A DNA stretch of 64,000 nucleotides. It comes from Diacronema lutheri. Its lineage: Eukaryota; Haptophyta; Pavlovophyceae; Pavlovales; Pavlovaceae. Positions 39,171-49,395 of the stretch are shown one piece after another. The stretch spans positions 2,480,001 to 2,544,000 of the forward strand of contig JAGTXO010000001.1 in assembly GCA_019448385.1 (NCBI GenBank), given 5' to 3'. The position numbers were made by a program, and so were the translations under genes. The notes below the pieces were generated by a model. That model was given only the letters and a program-made list of their open reading frames with translations, was not told the DNA's origin and searched no databases. Position 1 is the first letter of the stretch. Each line of letters opens with the position of its first letter.

Positions 39171-40121
39171 CTACCGCTTGCGCGCGCGCGGCGGCGCGCG
39201 TGGGCCAACGTTGGCCTTGCGAGGCTTCTCGGGCTTGGTCGCGGCGAGGTGGCGCTCGATCTGCTCGAGCGCGCCGAGCGACTTTGGGTCGAGGTGGTCG
39301 GTGAAGGCGCCAAAGTGCGCCGCGGCTTCGATGTTGCTGCTCGCCACTTGCTTCCGGATCGCCTGCTGCAGGCCGGTGATCTGGTTGACGATCTGGCGCG
39401 CCGAGATCACATGCCCGTTGCACGCCTCGACCGACTGCTGCACGGCCCAGTCGGCCGTCGCGACGAAGATCGACGAGGCGAGCTCGTCGTCGAGCAATCG
39501 TCTCGCCTGCGCGCCGATGTACGTGTCCGCCGCTTCGCCCGAGAAGACGACGTCGACGCCGCGCGCGGCTGCTACGATCGTGTCGCCAAGCCCTGTTCGC
39601 TCCTCGCTGCCCGCCGCGTCGAAGACAACCTCGGCCTTCCAGTCCATATAGAACGCGTAGTCGGCCATGTGGTCGACGAGTCGATCGCGCGCGCCGGCCA
39701 TCTTGCCCGCGTCGCGCAGTTTGGCGAGCTGCGGCCACTGCCCGATGATATTGTAACCGTCGACGAGGAGCACGGTCGGCGCGTCCGAACCGACCACGCA
39801 GCCGTCGTCTTCGCACGCGCGCGGGCCGCCCGCAGATTTGGGGCGCCGAAAGCGCTTGCAGCTGCCTGGCCCGCCACGCTGCAGGTCGGCGCGCTGCAGC
39901 TCTTTGAAGTATTTTGCGAGCTTGATCTGCGTGCGCACCGAGAGCGGGCTGTTGACGTCGACGCGCGGCGGCTCGCGCACCGGCTCGGGCGAGCTGCGCA
40001 CAGGCCCTACCGCGTGCGGATGCGTGGATGGCGAGCGCGCGCCCAGCGCTGGCCGCGGCCGCGGCGACGAGCCGGCTGCCGCGACCACGCACGCGAGCAG
40101 CGCGCTCACCGTCTTGCGCAT
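39171..40121 (-). CDS. NYN-domain (YacP/Rae1-like) putative endoribonuclease, organelle-targeted
   Basis: This single exon encodes 316 aa. Residues about 115-290 match the YacP NYN domain: VLLVDGYNIIGQWPQL, LRD, ARDRLVDHMADYAFY, AEVVFDAAGSEERTG, VDVVFSGEAADTYI, and SIFVATADWAVQQSVE. The acidic residues of the nuclease centre (first Asp of VDGYN and the Asp in ATADW) are present. Bacterial Rae1/YacP cleaves mRNA on ribosomes, and plants carry plastid homologues. The leader MRKTVSALLACVVAAAG followed by an Arg/Pro/Ser-rich stretch fits complex-plastid targeting. A Lys/Arg-rich tail ends the protein. Confidence 0.9.
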   Translation of the reverse strand: MRKTVSALLACVVAAAGSSPRPRPALGARSPSTHPHAVGPVRSSPEPVREPPRVDVNSPLSVRTQIKLAKYFKELQRADLQRGGPGSCKRFRRPKSAGGPRACEDDGCVVGSDAPTVLLVDGYNIIGQWPQLAKLRDAGKMAGARDRLVDHMADYAFYMDWKAEVVFDAAGSEERTGLGDTIVAAARGVDVVFSGEAADTYIGAQARRLLDDELASSIFVATADWAVQQSVEACNGHVISARQIVNQITGLQQAIRKQVASSNIEAAAHFGAFTDHLDPKSLGALEQIERHLAATKPEKPRKANVGPRAPPRARKR

Positions 40122-40714
40122 CTATGAGCGTCCATATTGCGGCCCGAAGAACCTCGAAGGGCCAAGACTAGTTGGGTTTTTTTTTTTAAAACCAAGAAGA
40201 GAGGGATAGGGGCTAGGGCGCGCGCGCCGTGCTGCGCGAGGGCGGGAGGGGGGGGCCGGGGGGGGGGGGGGGGGGGGAGGGGGGCGGGAGGGGCAGACGA
40301 CCTCCGGGCGGCCAGCGCGCGTTGAACGCAGGCGCCGACGCGATTGCTTGCACGCATCGCGTCGTTGAAAGGCAACACCGCCCGCCTCCGGAATTCGGGT
40401 GCGGGCGACCTCGCGCCCACGCGCGTGGCCGCCATGCGCGCGGCTGTGCGCGGCTTGACCGAGGGCCCGCACTCCACAGCCACCAAATGCTACATCGCCA
40501 CGGGGCCTCTCGTCACGCGGCGACTCGCTCGGGACGCGCGGGACGCGAGTGTCCAATCTCGACTGCGACGCGGATGCAAAGCGCCCCATCAAACGTCTGA
40601 TTGGACGATCATGCAGCCACCCGAGTTTTGGAGCACCCCTCCCCTCCTGAAGCGTCATTTCCGCAGCAAACACGAGACTCTTGTCCCGTCGCCCGCACCC
40701 CGCGCCCTCGAGCC
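40122..40714. other. Divergent intergenic region with homopolymer tracts, NYN gene / proline-rich gene
   Basis: This 593-bp interval is unusually long for this locus. It holds a T(12)/A run near 40179-40192, a G-rich run near 40247-40290 with 19 consecutive G, and AT-richer sequence near 40590-40700. I see no supported gene in it. Confidence 0.5.
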
Positions 40715-42202
40715 ATGCGCGCGACCGCGGCGGCCGCCGTCCTGCTGCTTGCCGTCACGGCCGAGGCGTACCCGTACCGCAAGCGCCCTCCATCACCACC
40801 GCCATCTCCGGGCGCGAAGGCGCTCAAGCCGTCGCCGCCACCCGCGATCCCGCTCGCCGAGAGTCCGCCACCACCGCCTTCGCCGCCGCTGCCGCCGCTG
40901 CCATCGCCGGCGCCGCCTGTCACGGGCGCCGCGCCCAGCCCACCGGTCTCGTCGCCGTCACCTCCGCCTCCGCGCTCGCCGCCGCCGCCTCCGCCGCTCA
41001 CGCCACCGCCCAGCCCGCCACCGCCGCCAGTCGCTCTGCCGCCGCCGCCGCCCGGTCCTCCCCCGCCGCCCGGGCCTCCGCCTCCAAGCCCGCCACCCGC
41101 GCCGACCTCGCCGCCACCGACGAGCCCACCGCCACCGCCGAGCCCGCCACCACCTCCAAGCCCTCCACCACCGAGCCCGCCGCCTTCGCCGACCCCGCCG
41201 AGCCCGCCGCCACCGCCGAGCCCGCCACCACCTCCAAGCCCTCCACCGCCGGGCCCGCCGCCCTCGCCTACCCCGCCGCCTCCGCCGAGCCCGCCGCCGC
41301 CGCCAAGCCCGCCCCCGCCAAGCTCTCCCCCGCCGCCGAGCCCGCCGCCGCCGAGCCCGCCACCGCCGCCGAGCCCGCCACCGCCGCCGCCGCCGAGCCC
41401 TCCTCCGAGCCCGCCGCCCTCGCCGCCGCCTTCGCCTCCGCCCAGCCCGCCGCCCAGCCCGCCGCCCAGCCCACCGCCCAGCCCGCCGCCCAGCCCGCCG
41501 CCCAGCCCACCGCCCAGCCCTCCGCCGCCCCCACCGCCCAGCCCGCCGCCCAGCCCACCGCCCCCACCACCACCCAGCCTACCCCCTTCTCCGGCGCCGC
41601 CGCCGCCGCCGCCGCCGAGCTCGCCGCCGCCGCCGAGCGCGCCGCCGCCGCCAAGCTCGCCGCCGCCGCCAGGTCCACCCCCGCCGTCGCCGCGCCCGCC
41701 GCCGCCGCCGAGCGCTCCACCTCCACCGCCGAGCGCGCCTCCGCCCAGCCCGCCTCCAAGCCCGCCGCCGCCGCCGAGACCGCCGCCGCCGCCGCCGCCG
41801 AGCCCGCCCCCCAGCCCGCCGCCGCCGCCGCCGCCCAGCCCGCCCCCCAGCCCGCCGCCAAGCCCATTGCCGAGTCCACCACCAAGCTCGCCTCCGCCCA
41901 ACCCGCAGCCCAGCCCGCCGCCGCCGCCGCCGAGCCCGGCTCCCCCTCCACGGCCGAGCCCGCCACCGCCACCCGTCGGCTCGCCGCCGCCCATCGGCTC
42001 GCCGCCGCCCGTCGGCTCGCCGCCTCCCGTCGGCTCGCCGCCGTCCATCGGCTCGCCGCCTCCCGTCGGCTCACCACCACCGCCGGGCGCAAGCCCGCCG
42101 CCGCCGAAGCCCGAGAAGGCCTTCCCGCCAGCGGGCGCCAGCCCGCCGCTACCGCCCCCGTCGCCCCCCGCGAAGAAGCGCGCGCATGGTGGCGGCGCGT
42201 GA
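40715..42202 (+). CDS. Secreted proline-rich (hydroxyproline-rich/pherophorin-like) surface protein
   Basis: This single exon encodes 495 aa. A signal peptide (MRATAAAAVLLLAVTAEA) is followed almost entirely by [11 protein letters not shown] and PPPPP repeats. In green algae such Ser-Pro-rich modules are hydroxylated and O-glycosylated in extracellular matrix proteins. No globular domain is visible at either end. Near 41985-42080 a GSPPPV/I-type repeat replaces the SPPP pattern. The C-terminus is basic (AKKRAHGGGA). It could be a cell-surface or scale-matrix protein. Confidence 0.8.
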   Translation: MRATAAAAVLLLAVTAEAYPYRKRPPSPPPSPGAKALKPSPPPAIPLAESPPPPPSPPLPPLPSPAPPVTGAAPSPPVSSPSPPPPRSPPPPPPLTPPPSPPPPPVALPPPPPGPPPPPGPPPPSPPPAPTSPPPTSPPPPPSPPPPPSPPPPSPPPSPTPPSPPPPPSPPPPPSPPPPGPPPSPTPPPPPSPPPPPSPPPPSSPPPPSPPPPSPPPPPSPPPPPPPSPPPSPPPSPPPSPPPSPPPSPPPSPPPSPPPSPPPSPPPSPPPPPPPSPPPSPPPPPPPSLPPSPAPPPPPPPSSPPPPSAPPPPSSPPPPGPPPPSPRPPPPPSAPPPPPSAPPPSPPPSPPPPPRPPPPPPPSPPPSPPPPPPPSPPPSPPPSPLPSPPPSSPPPNPQPSPPPPPPSPAPPPRPSPPPPPVGSPPPIGSPPPVGSPPPVGSPPSIGSPPPVGSPPPPGASPPPPKPEKAFPPAGASPPLPPPSPPAKKRAHGGGA

Positions 42203-42339
42203 CGCGCTTGATGCGTCTCAGGTGACGCACTTCTGCTCACAATGTTGAGCGCTTGCATGTCCCATCGCACACTGTCAGTCTGGCTTGCACCCCATGCATG
42301 TGTCACTGTCTCCCTCAATTGCGCGAAGCCGTCGCCGCT

Positions 42340-42700
42340 TCAGCCGCCGCTCAAATCACTGTCCTCATCGTCGTCGTACGAGTCGTAGGAATCGTCGTCG
42401 TACTTGTCGTAGCGCCCGCCGTACCCGCCGCCGTACCCGCCGCCGCCGCCTCGCCGCCCACGCCCGCCAAAGCACTCGTCGCACACCTTGTGCCACGGCT
42501 GGTTGCGCTTGGGCTGGCCGCACCGCTCGCAGCTGCCCGCTGTCTTGATCTCCGCTGCGAGCGCGCCGTCGAGCAGCTTGACGACCTCGGCGCGCAGCTC
42601 GGCGTAGCGGCACGCCTGCGCGTCGGCGGCGGGCGCGGCAGCGTCGGCGGCGATGGCGGCGGCGGTGGCGGCGGCGCCCGCGCCGCGGGGCTGCGCGCCG

Positions 42701-42731
<31 letters not shown>

Positions 42732-44517
42732 CGTCGAGCGCCTGCTCGGCGCGCATCACGTCGTCGATCCACTGCGCGTGCGCCTCGAGCGCCGCGGCCG
42801 AACCGCGGTCGCTGCGGATCTCGTCAATCGTCGGCAGGTCCAACGTGCGCGCGAGCGCGGCAGCGGCGATCGTTTTAAAGTTGCGCTCGGTGATGGGTGC
42901 GGTGGCCAGCGCCCAATATTGACGAAGCGAGAGCTCGTCCGCGTACTCGCGCCTGTCCAGCTCGTCACCCTCATCGGCCGCCGCCGCCGCCTCGTCGTCA
43001 TCGTCGTCGGCATCGATGCCGTCGCGGAAGTTGTCGAGCGCGTCGCCGAGGTCGACGAGCGCCTGCTCGATGCGCGAGCAGTCCATCGGCTGCACGCAGT
43101 CGGGCGCGCCGCGCCGCGCGCGTCGCGAGAGGTGCGCCGCGTCGCGCGCCACGTGCGCCACGTCCGCCTCCCACTTGCGCAGCGCGATGGGCAGCTCGTG
43201 CAGCGACGTGCCGCCGAGCTCGAAGAGTGTGCGCAGCCGCGGGCGGAGCGGCGCGACGTCGACGACCAGGTCGCTCTGTGCGAGCGCGTCCGCCTCGCCG
43301 TTCGCGAGCGCGACGAAACGGTCGAGCTGCCGCTGCGTCGGCGGTGACCAATCGCTCAGCGCGCACACGACGCCGGGCTGCTCGCCGCGGCCGGCGCGGC
43401 CCGCGATCTGGGCGCCCTCCCACGCGAGCAGCGCGCGCACGCTCGAGCCGTCAAACTTGGAGCCTTCCGCGAAGAGCAGGACGTCGATTGGCAGGTTGAT
43501 CCCGTGGCCAATCACGTCCGTTGCGACGACAACGTCCACCGAACCGCTCGCGACCGCGCGCAGCTGGCTGAGGCGCGTCTCGGGCGGAAGCGCGCCATAG
43601 AGCACGGCCACCTTGGCGCCCTGCTCCTGCGCGCGCGCGGCGATGCCGTGCACCGCCTTGCGGCTGAAGCAGACGATGCACGTCACCTTGCCGTCGGCGC
43701 GCGGCTTGACGTCGCGGAGCCGCACGGGCGCGCCGCGCGAGAGCCGCGACTTGCGCGCGCAGTGCTCGACCTCGACGTCGACGAAGATCCGTCGAAGGAG
43801 CGGCTCTGCCTCGGCAGCGCCACACAGTCGCATCGAACGGAACTGGCCGCTGATGAGCAGAAGCGTCCACGCGCTGCCGCGGTCCGGATCGGCGAGCCAG
43901 TGCACTTCGTCGAGGACGAGCAGCCGGCCGGCCGTCGGCGCGCACTCGGCCGTGCAGCAGAGCACCTTGGCCTCCACGTTGATCTGCTCCTCGCCCGTGA
44001 TCAGCCCGACGGCCGCTTCGCCGAGCGACGCGCGCAGCTTCTCGTACGCCTCCCACGCGAGAAGGCGGAGGGGCGCGGCGTACACGCCCTCGCCCAACGC
44101 CGCGAGCTCCTGCAGCGCCTTGAACGTCTTGCCCGAGTTGGTCGGGCCAAGGAAAAGCTTCACGTCCGGGCGCACTGCGGCCGCGCCGCGCCGCACCGCG
44201 CGCACGTGCCGGCGCGGCGGCACACCGCTGCCGACCGAGAAGCCGCCGCTCGTAAACGTGAATTGAACGCCCGCCGACGAGCCAGCGGCGGCGGAGGCCG
44301 ACGCGCCCGCGGGCGCGCCGGTTGGGCCGTCGGCCGCGCCCGCCGGCGCGCCGGCGTCCGCGGCCTCAGTTCCCTCGCCAGCCGCCGACGCGCGCGCCGG
44401 CGCGCCGGCCGCAACAAGCTGCGTGCACTCCGGCGCCACCGCTCGCGCCGCCTCCGGCGCCGCGCCACGTGCCGACGCGCGCGCCTCCTCCTCGATCGCC
44501 TCGCGCTCGCGCTCCAT
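42340..44517 (-). CDS. SUV3: SUV3-type ATP-dependent RNA helicase
   Basis: This single exon encodes 725 aa. Walker A is GPTNSGKT (residues 124-131), motif II is DEVH near 205, and the C-terminal helicase lobe has VATDVIGHGINL and QIAGRAGR; all follow the SUV3 pattern. SUV3 unwinds RNA and feeds the mitochondrial degradosome, with plastid or nuclear forms in some lineages. The usual SUV3 DEIQM becomes DEVHW here. After the helicase core come an acidic insert, a poly-Gly stretch, a Cys4 motif (CERCG and CDECF, about 23 residues apart) and an RGG/YGG-rich acidic tail. These additions suggest extra RNA contacts. A typical mitochondrial presequence is not obvious from this start. Confidence 0.9.
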
Positions 44518-44764
44518 ATCGTACCGGTTAGAGGTTGGGGTGCGGCGCGGCTGGGTGGGGGGGGGACGCCGTAAATTCAAAACTCGACCGGAAATTCACT
44601 TGCCCTCATCGATCCAGGCCGTTCTGCCGTGGCGCGGGTCGTCCGGCGCGAGCGGCGCGCCCCGTGAACGCCTGCGCGCGGGCGCCGCCCCGGGGAGGAC
44701 TCGGCGAGCAGCGCGGTGCGACGTTCGACGCTCGGCTTTGCGCGGCTTGCGCGGCGCAAGCCCC
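44518..44764. promoter_or_regulatory. Divergent promoter region, SUV3 / TMEM144-like
   Basis: A 247-bp interval between divergent ATGs, with a G/C run near 44558-44568 and an AT-richer segment near 44570-44605. No specific element is assigned. Confidence 0.3.
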
Positions 44765-46126
44765 ATGGGGCACAGCGTCGCCGGCCTCGCCGCGGCATGC
44801 GTCGGCATCGTGCTCTTTGGTACAAACTACATCCCCGTTCGCAAGTACGAGATGCACGACGGCGCGATGTTCCAATGGATGATGTGCAATGGGCTGCTCG
44901 GCGTCGGCATCCTCTCCCAGCTTGCCTTTGGCGGCGAGGTCATCGGTTACGGCCTGCTCGGCGGCGCGATCCTCGCGGCGCAAAACTTTCTCGTCCTGCC
45001 GGTTGTCAAGCTCCTCGGCCTCGGCGTCGGCTTCGCGCTCTACCACATCATCAACCTGTGCGTGGGGTACGCGGTTGGCCGCTTTGGCCTCTTCGGCGCG
45101 CCCGTCGACGAGGCCTCCAACCCGCCGCTGAGGGACGCGTCGGTGCTTGTCCTGATCGCATCGTTCGCCTTCATGCTGCGCGTCGAGCCCGACATGCGGC
45201 ACGGCGGCGCAGCGACGCCGAGCGCCGAGCGGGCGGAGGGCGGCGGGCTCGGCGCGGTGGATGAGGCGAGCACCGCCATCGCGCCGCTCGGCCACGTCGA
45301 GCTGAGCGTCGTCTCGCCGCGCTGCGCGAGCACGAGCGCAACGCGCTGGACGGAGCAGCGACGCGGCGAGCCGAGCGACGCGCGCGACTCGCCCGAGCGC
45401 GGCGTTTCTTCTCCGTCACCGCGCTTCGTCAGCAGCGCCCATTCGCCCGTGGCCCTCGCGCGCGCGCCGCAGCCACGCGACGCGGCCGCGACCGCCGACG
45501 GCGACGACGACGACAGGCACGCGCGCAAGCCGACGTGGTTGAACACGATGCCCGCCGCGGTGCGCGAGGGAAGCGAGCGCCTCGCGACGGGTGCGCCCGC
45601 GTCCGACGCGCCGGTTGATGCCGACGCCGCCGCCGCGCGCGCGCGCTGGGCCGCGCGCCGCCGGCACGCGCTCGGCGTCGGCATCGCGCTGCTCGCGGGC
45701 TCAACATGCGGCGTGAACGCCGTGCCGTTTGACATTTGGACGCACTCGGTGCGCGCGCGCGGCGTCTCGCCGCTCACATTCGTCTTCTCGCAGAGCCTCG
45801 GCGCGTACGCGGCCGCGACCACCTTCTACCTGGTGTACGGCCTCTGCGCGCTCGCGCGACGCGTGCCCGTGCAACACTCGCCCGTGCGTCCGGCGTACCT
45901 CGCGGGCTGCATGTGGGGGACGGGGCTGTCCGCGCAGTTCGTCGCGATCGAGGAGTTGGGCATGGCGGAGGCGTACGTGATCTGCGCGATCGGTCCGGTG
46001 ATGGTCTCCGCGCTCATCTCCTGCGTCGTCTTTGGCGAGATCCGAGGGCGCGCAAACGTGCGTGACTTTGCCATCGCGCTCACACTGCAGTGCGCGGGCG
46101 TTGTGATGCTCGCGCTCGGCTCGTAG
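44765..46126 (+). CDS. TMEM144-family multi-pass membrane transporter-like protein
   Basis: This single exon encodes 453 aa. The family N-terminus is clear: GIVLFGTNYIPVRKYEMHDGAMFQWMMCNGLLGVG, then ILAAQNFLVLPVVKLLGLGVGFALYHIINLCVGYAVGRFGLFG. About five spans are followed by a 150-residue disordered hydrophilic loop (residues 145-300), and then five more spans with CGVNAVPFDIWTH and a MAEAYVICAIGPVMVSALISCVVFGE segment. This is the DMT-like ten-span layout. TMEM144 proteins are predicted carbohydrate carriers, with substrate unproven. The long central loop is larger than in animal members. Confidence 0.9.
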   Translation: MGHSVAGLAAACVGIVLFGTNYIPVRKYEMHDGAMFQWMMCNGLLGVGILSQLAFGGEVIGYGLLGGAILAAQNFLVLPVVKLLGLGVGFALYHIINLCVGYAVGRFGLFGAPVDEASNPPLRDASVLVLIASFAFMLRVEPDMRHGGAATPSAERAEGGGLGAVDEASTAIAPLGHVELSVVSPRCASTSATRWTEQRRGEPSDARDSPERGVSSPSPRFVSSAHSPVALARAPQPRDAAATADGDDDDRHARKPTWLNTMPAAVREGSERLATGAPASDAPVDADAAAARARWAARRRHALGVGIALLAGSTCGVNAVPFDIWTHSVRARGVSPLTFVFSQSLGAYAAATTFYLVYGLCALARRVPVQHSPVRPAYLAGCMWGTGLSAQFVAIEELGMAEAYVICAIGPVMVSALISCVVFGEIRGRANVRDFAIALTLQCAGVVMLALGS

Positions 46127-46268
46127 TCGGGAGGCGGAGGAAACGGAAAGGGAAGAGCAATTTTGGCATTCCGGCTCAATTACGGTCTGGCTTTGCGCGG
46201 GCCGTACCCCGTCGTGCGCGTCCTCACCGTATGGACAGCCGCGCGCAGCTGGGGAGCACACGGAACGG

Positions 46269-47924
46269 TCAGATGTAGGAGAGGGTCACGTCGAGTGCAA
46301 CGGCCGCCGCAAAGGCCGCCGCGTAGAAGCGGTTGTCCCTCCGTGCCTCCGCGCGCGCCCGCTGCTCGTCCGCAAAGCTGCGCGCAGCGAGGCGCGGGCG
46401 GGGAAGCGCGGCGGCGAGCGCGAGAGGCCCTCAGCCGGCGCGGGCCGCTGGGCGGGGCACGGCGGCGTGCCGCGCGCGCGTGCGGCGTGCGGCACCACCC
46501 GCGCGCGCGCGCACGCCACGCGGGCGGACGGCGACGAGCCCCGCATCCGCCGAGGCGTGACGAGCGGCTGGAGCACACGGGCGCGGACGCGCGCGCGCAC
46601 CTGTGGAAGGAGGCCGCTGCCGCCTCGAGCAGCGCCGCGCTCGACGCAAGTTGAGCGGGCGGGCGTCGCGCGAGCGCGTCGGCGCGGATAGCGCCGGCCG
46701 CGTCAGGCTCGAGCGCAAGCGCCTTGTAATGCGCGCGCAGCGCGCGCTCCGCGCGCGGCGCGCGGCGCGGCAAGGATGGCAGGCGCTGGTGCCATGGCCG
46801 GCGCGCGGCGGGCGCATCAGCAAGGTCCGCGACAGCACGCTCGAGCCACGGCGCGACATAGCCGCTCTCGTCGTCCTGCAGCACGTCGCTGCTGCCCTCG
46901 TCCTCCTTGCGCGACGCGGCGACCGTCGCGTCCGTGCGCTCGTCCCCGCCGCCCGCCGAGAGCGCGCCGCCAAGCTCGCGCGCGTGGCCGCGCTTTGAAA
47001 ATGTGCCCATGGCGTCCTCGAGTGCAAGCAGCAGCGCGGCCGCGCCCGGTGCCGCGCTTTGCTCGAGCCGGCGCGTGAGCACCATCGCCTCATCGACGGT
47101 GAGGGCCATGTCCATCGGATTGCCCTCCGCGACGCCCTCCGCGCCAGGGGCGCGCGCGCGAGTGCCGAGCCGCCAGATGCGCACCCAGGCTCCCACGCGT
47201 TCGCCGTGTGCTCCAAAAGCCGCGTCGGCGAGCAGCCCGGCGAGCGCCTCGGGCGTGGCGCCGAGCGCGCGCAGCTCGGCGGGCGGCGCGGTGGGCGCGG
47301 CAGCGTCGCCACCGCCGGCCGCCGCACCGCCAAGCAGCGCGTCGAGCTGGCGGAGCGCGCCCTGCACGGCAACGATGCGCGCGAGCGGTGCGAGCGCGTC
47401 GGCCGCCGCCTCAAACGTGAGCGAGGCGGGCGCGAGGTCGGCGGGGGCAGGCGTGAGGTCCGGCAGCGCATCGGGCTCGGGCGGCGGCACGGGCATCTTT
47501 GAGAGCGCCGTTGCACCCGGCGCCGGCTGCGCGGCGGCGTGCGCGTCGTCGAGCGCGCGCGCGGCGTGCGCGGCGGCCGCGCGCAGCGCCGGCGCCGTCC
47601 ACGCGCCGCCGGCGGGCGCGTGCGCCTGGACGATATTGAGGGCGCGCGCGAGGTTGGGCTCGTCGCACGCGCGCGTCCCGCTCGGCAGCAGCTGCGCCGG
47701 CTCGAGCTGCCGCAGCACGTTGGCCGTGCGCGCACGGCGCATCGCTCGCGCGCGCGCTGCGCACGCGTGCGCGCGCGAGCGGGCGGGCGTGAGCACGGCA
47801 CGGCGGCACGGCGGGCGCGTGGGACACGCGCGCGCCCACCTGCAATGTCCGCCGTGATCTCGTCGAAGAAGGAGCGCGCCCCGGCCGGCGCACGCGGCGC
47901 GCGACGCGCCCTGACAAGCAGCAT
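46269..47924 (-). CDS. Probable organellar protein of unknown function
   Basis: Exons 47924-47840, 47756-46601 and 46377-46269 give 449 aa in matched phase. Introns are GT-AG and 83 and 223 nt long. The N-terminus (MLLVRARRAPRAPAGARSFFDE) looks like a mitochondrial presequence. The body is Ala-rich and helical with a NVLRQLEPAQLLPSG segment, two or three DALPDL/LTVDEAMVL helices and a WHQRLPSLPRRAPRAER basic patch. The last exon encodes SFADEQRARAEARRDNRFYAAAFAAAVALDVTLSYI, ending in a hydrophobic stretch that may be a membrane span. No family is recognised. It is convergent with the TMEM144-like gene. Confidence 0.6.
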
Positions 47925-48122
47925 GGCGTCGCCGCGCCGATATCCCAAAGTAAAGTCCCGCCCAAACGTTTTGAACTGGAATAATAGTATAGTATAATAT
48001 ATCCTGACCCCACCTATTGACCCGTCGGAAGCGTCGTTAGTATAATACATATTGCGTTGCTAGCTATGCATGTCGTTGGCTGTCGGCTCATATGCAACCT
48101 CTTACAAGCTGCGAGTTTGGAA
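47925..48122. promoter_or_regulatory. AT-rich divergent promoter with TATA-like element
   Basis: This 198-bp stretch is the most AT-rich in its neighbourhood. It contains AGTATAGTATAATATATCC near 47985-48003 and a second TATAATACATATT near 48040-48052. They may serve the unknown gene on the minus strand and TIR-like paralogue 2 on the plus strand. Confidence 0.45.
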
Positions 48123-49350
48123 ATGGCCCTCGTGCGCCCACCGCTCGCGCTCGACGTGTCGCAGCGCGATGACGACGATGCGGCCGAGGTGATCTCCGAG
48201 GTCGAGCGATGGGACGCGTGCGTGAGCGCGCCGTCCTCGTGCCGGTCGGCGCCCACGCCGCGCACGACATTGAGAGCGCACCGGCGCTCGTCCGAGCAAG
48301 ACATCAGCGCGCGGCTCACCGAGCTGCGCGCCGAGGCGCGCTCACGGCAGATTGCCGTCCATGCGCCCGCCCTCGCCTGCGGCGCGCTCACGATCCTCGT
48401 CGGCGCGCTTCTCGGCACGCTCGCGCTCGCGGGCGTGATCTGGACGCCCGACATGCGGCACGCCGGATGGCTTGTGCTGCGGCTTGGCGCCACGCTGGTG
48501 CTCGTGACGCTGTGGCCGACGCGCGATTCAGCCCGGCTGCTCGTCGGCGGGGCCGTCGCGTGCGCCGCCGCCGCGCCCTTCCCGCTGCTTGTAGAGCACC
48601 TGCGCGCAGTGCGCCGGCCATCGGCGTGCAGCGCGGCGTGCCCGGGTGCGTGCACACCGTTCGGCGACGTCTGCGTCGTCGCCCTCGCCGAGATGCTGCA
48701 GGCGGGCGGCGGCGCCGCACTCTGGCTCACCGCGGCTGCTCGACTCGCTCACGCGCTTGCCGTCCGTCCCGCGCTCTCAACGCACAAGGTGCTCTCGACG
48801 CATTGGCTCGTGATCGGCCAGGCGCTCCTCGCGCAGGGCGTCCTCGACCTCGCCCTACGCGTGCTCGCGCTGGCGGCGGCGCGCGGCGCGGCGGTGTACG
48901 CGCGCGGCGGCTCGGAGGCCGCGCTCCTCCTCGCCTCCGCCGCGCAGGAGGCCGCGCTCGGCGCCGCGCTCCTTGTGCCGGGCGTGCGCTCGGCGGCGCA
49001 TGCGTGGCTCGCGGCGCGCGGCAAGGCCGTCACGAGCGCGGCTGGCATCGCACTGCTCCACGGCGCGACAGGCGACGTCGGCGCGCTGGCGCGCCAGCGC
49101 TTCACGTGCGTGATGGCGGACGAGGTCACGATCGAGGACTTTCAGAGCAACGCCGCGCGCCCGTCGCTCGTGCTCGGCCGGACGCAGCGCGCGCGGCTGG
49201 GCGAAGTCGACGCCTTCATCTCGCACTCGTGGTGTGCGCGCGGTCGCGCTCGCCCCCCGAAGCGCGCCCGCGCGCGGGTGGATGGATGAATGAGGTGGAA
49301 TGAGGTGGGCGGGGTCGGAGAGGGAGGGAGGAGGAGAAGGGGGGGAGGAA

Positions 49351-49395
<45 letters not shown>

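Noticed and set aside
40344-42248. Arg/His-rich and Ala-rich frames overlapping the proline-rich gene
   Set aside because: They are alternate frames of CCG/CCA codons. Only the Pro frame has a signal peptide.
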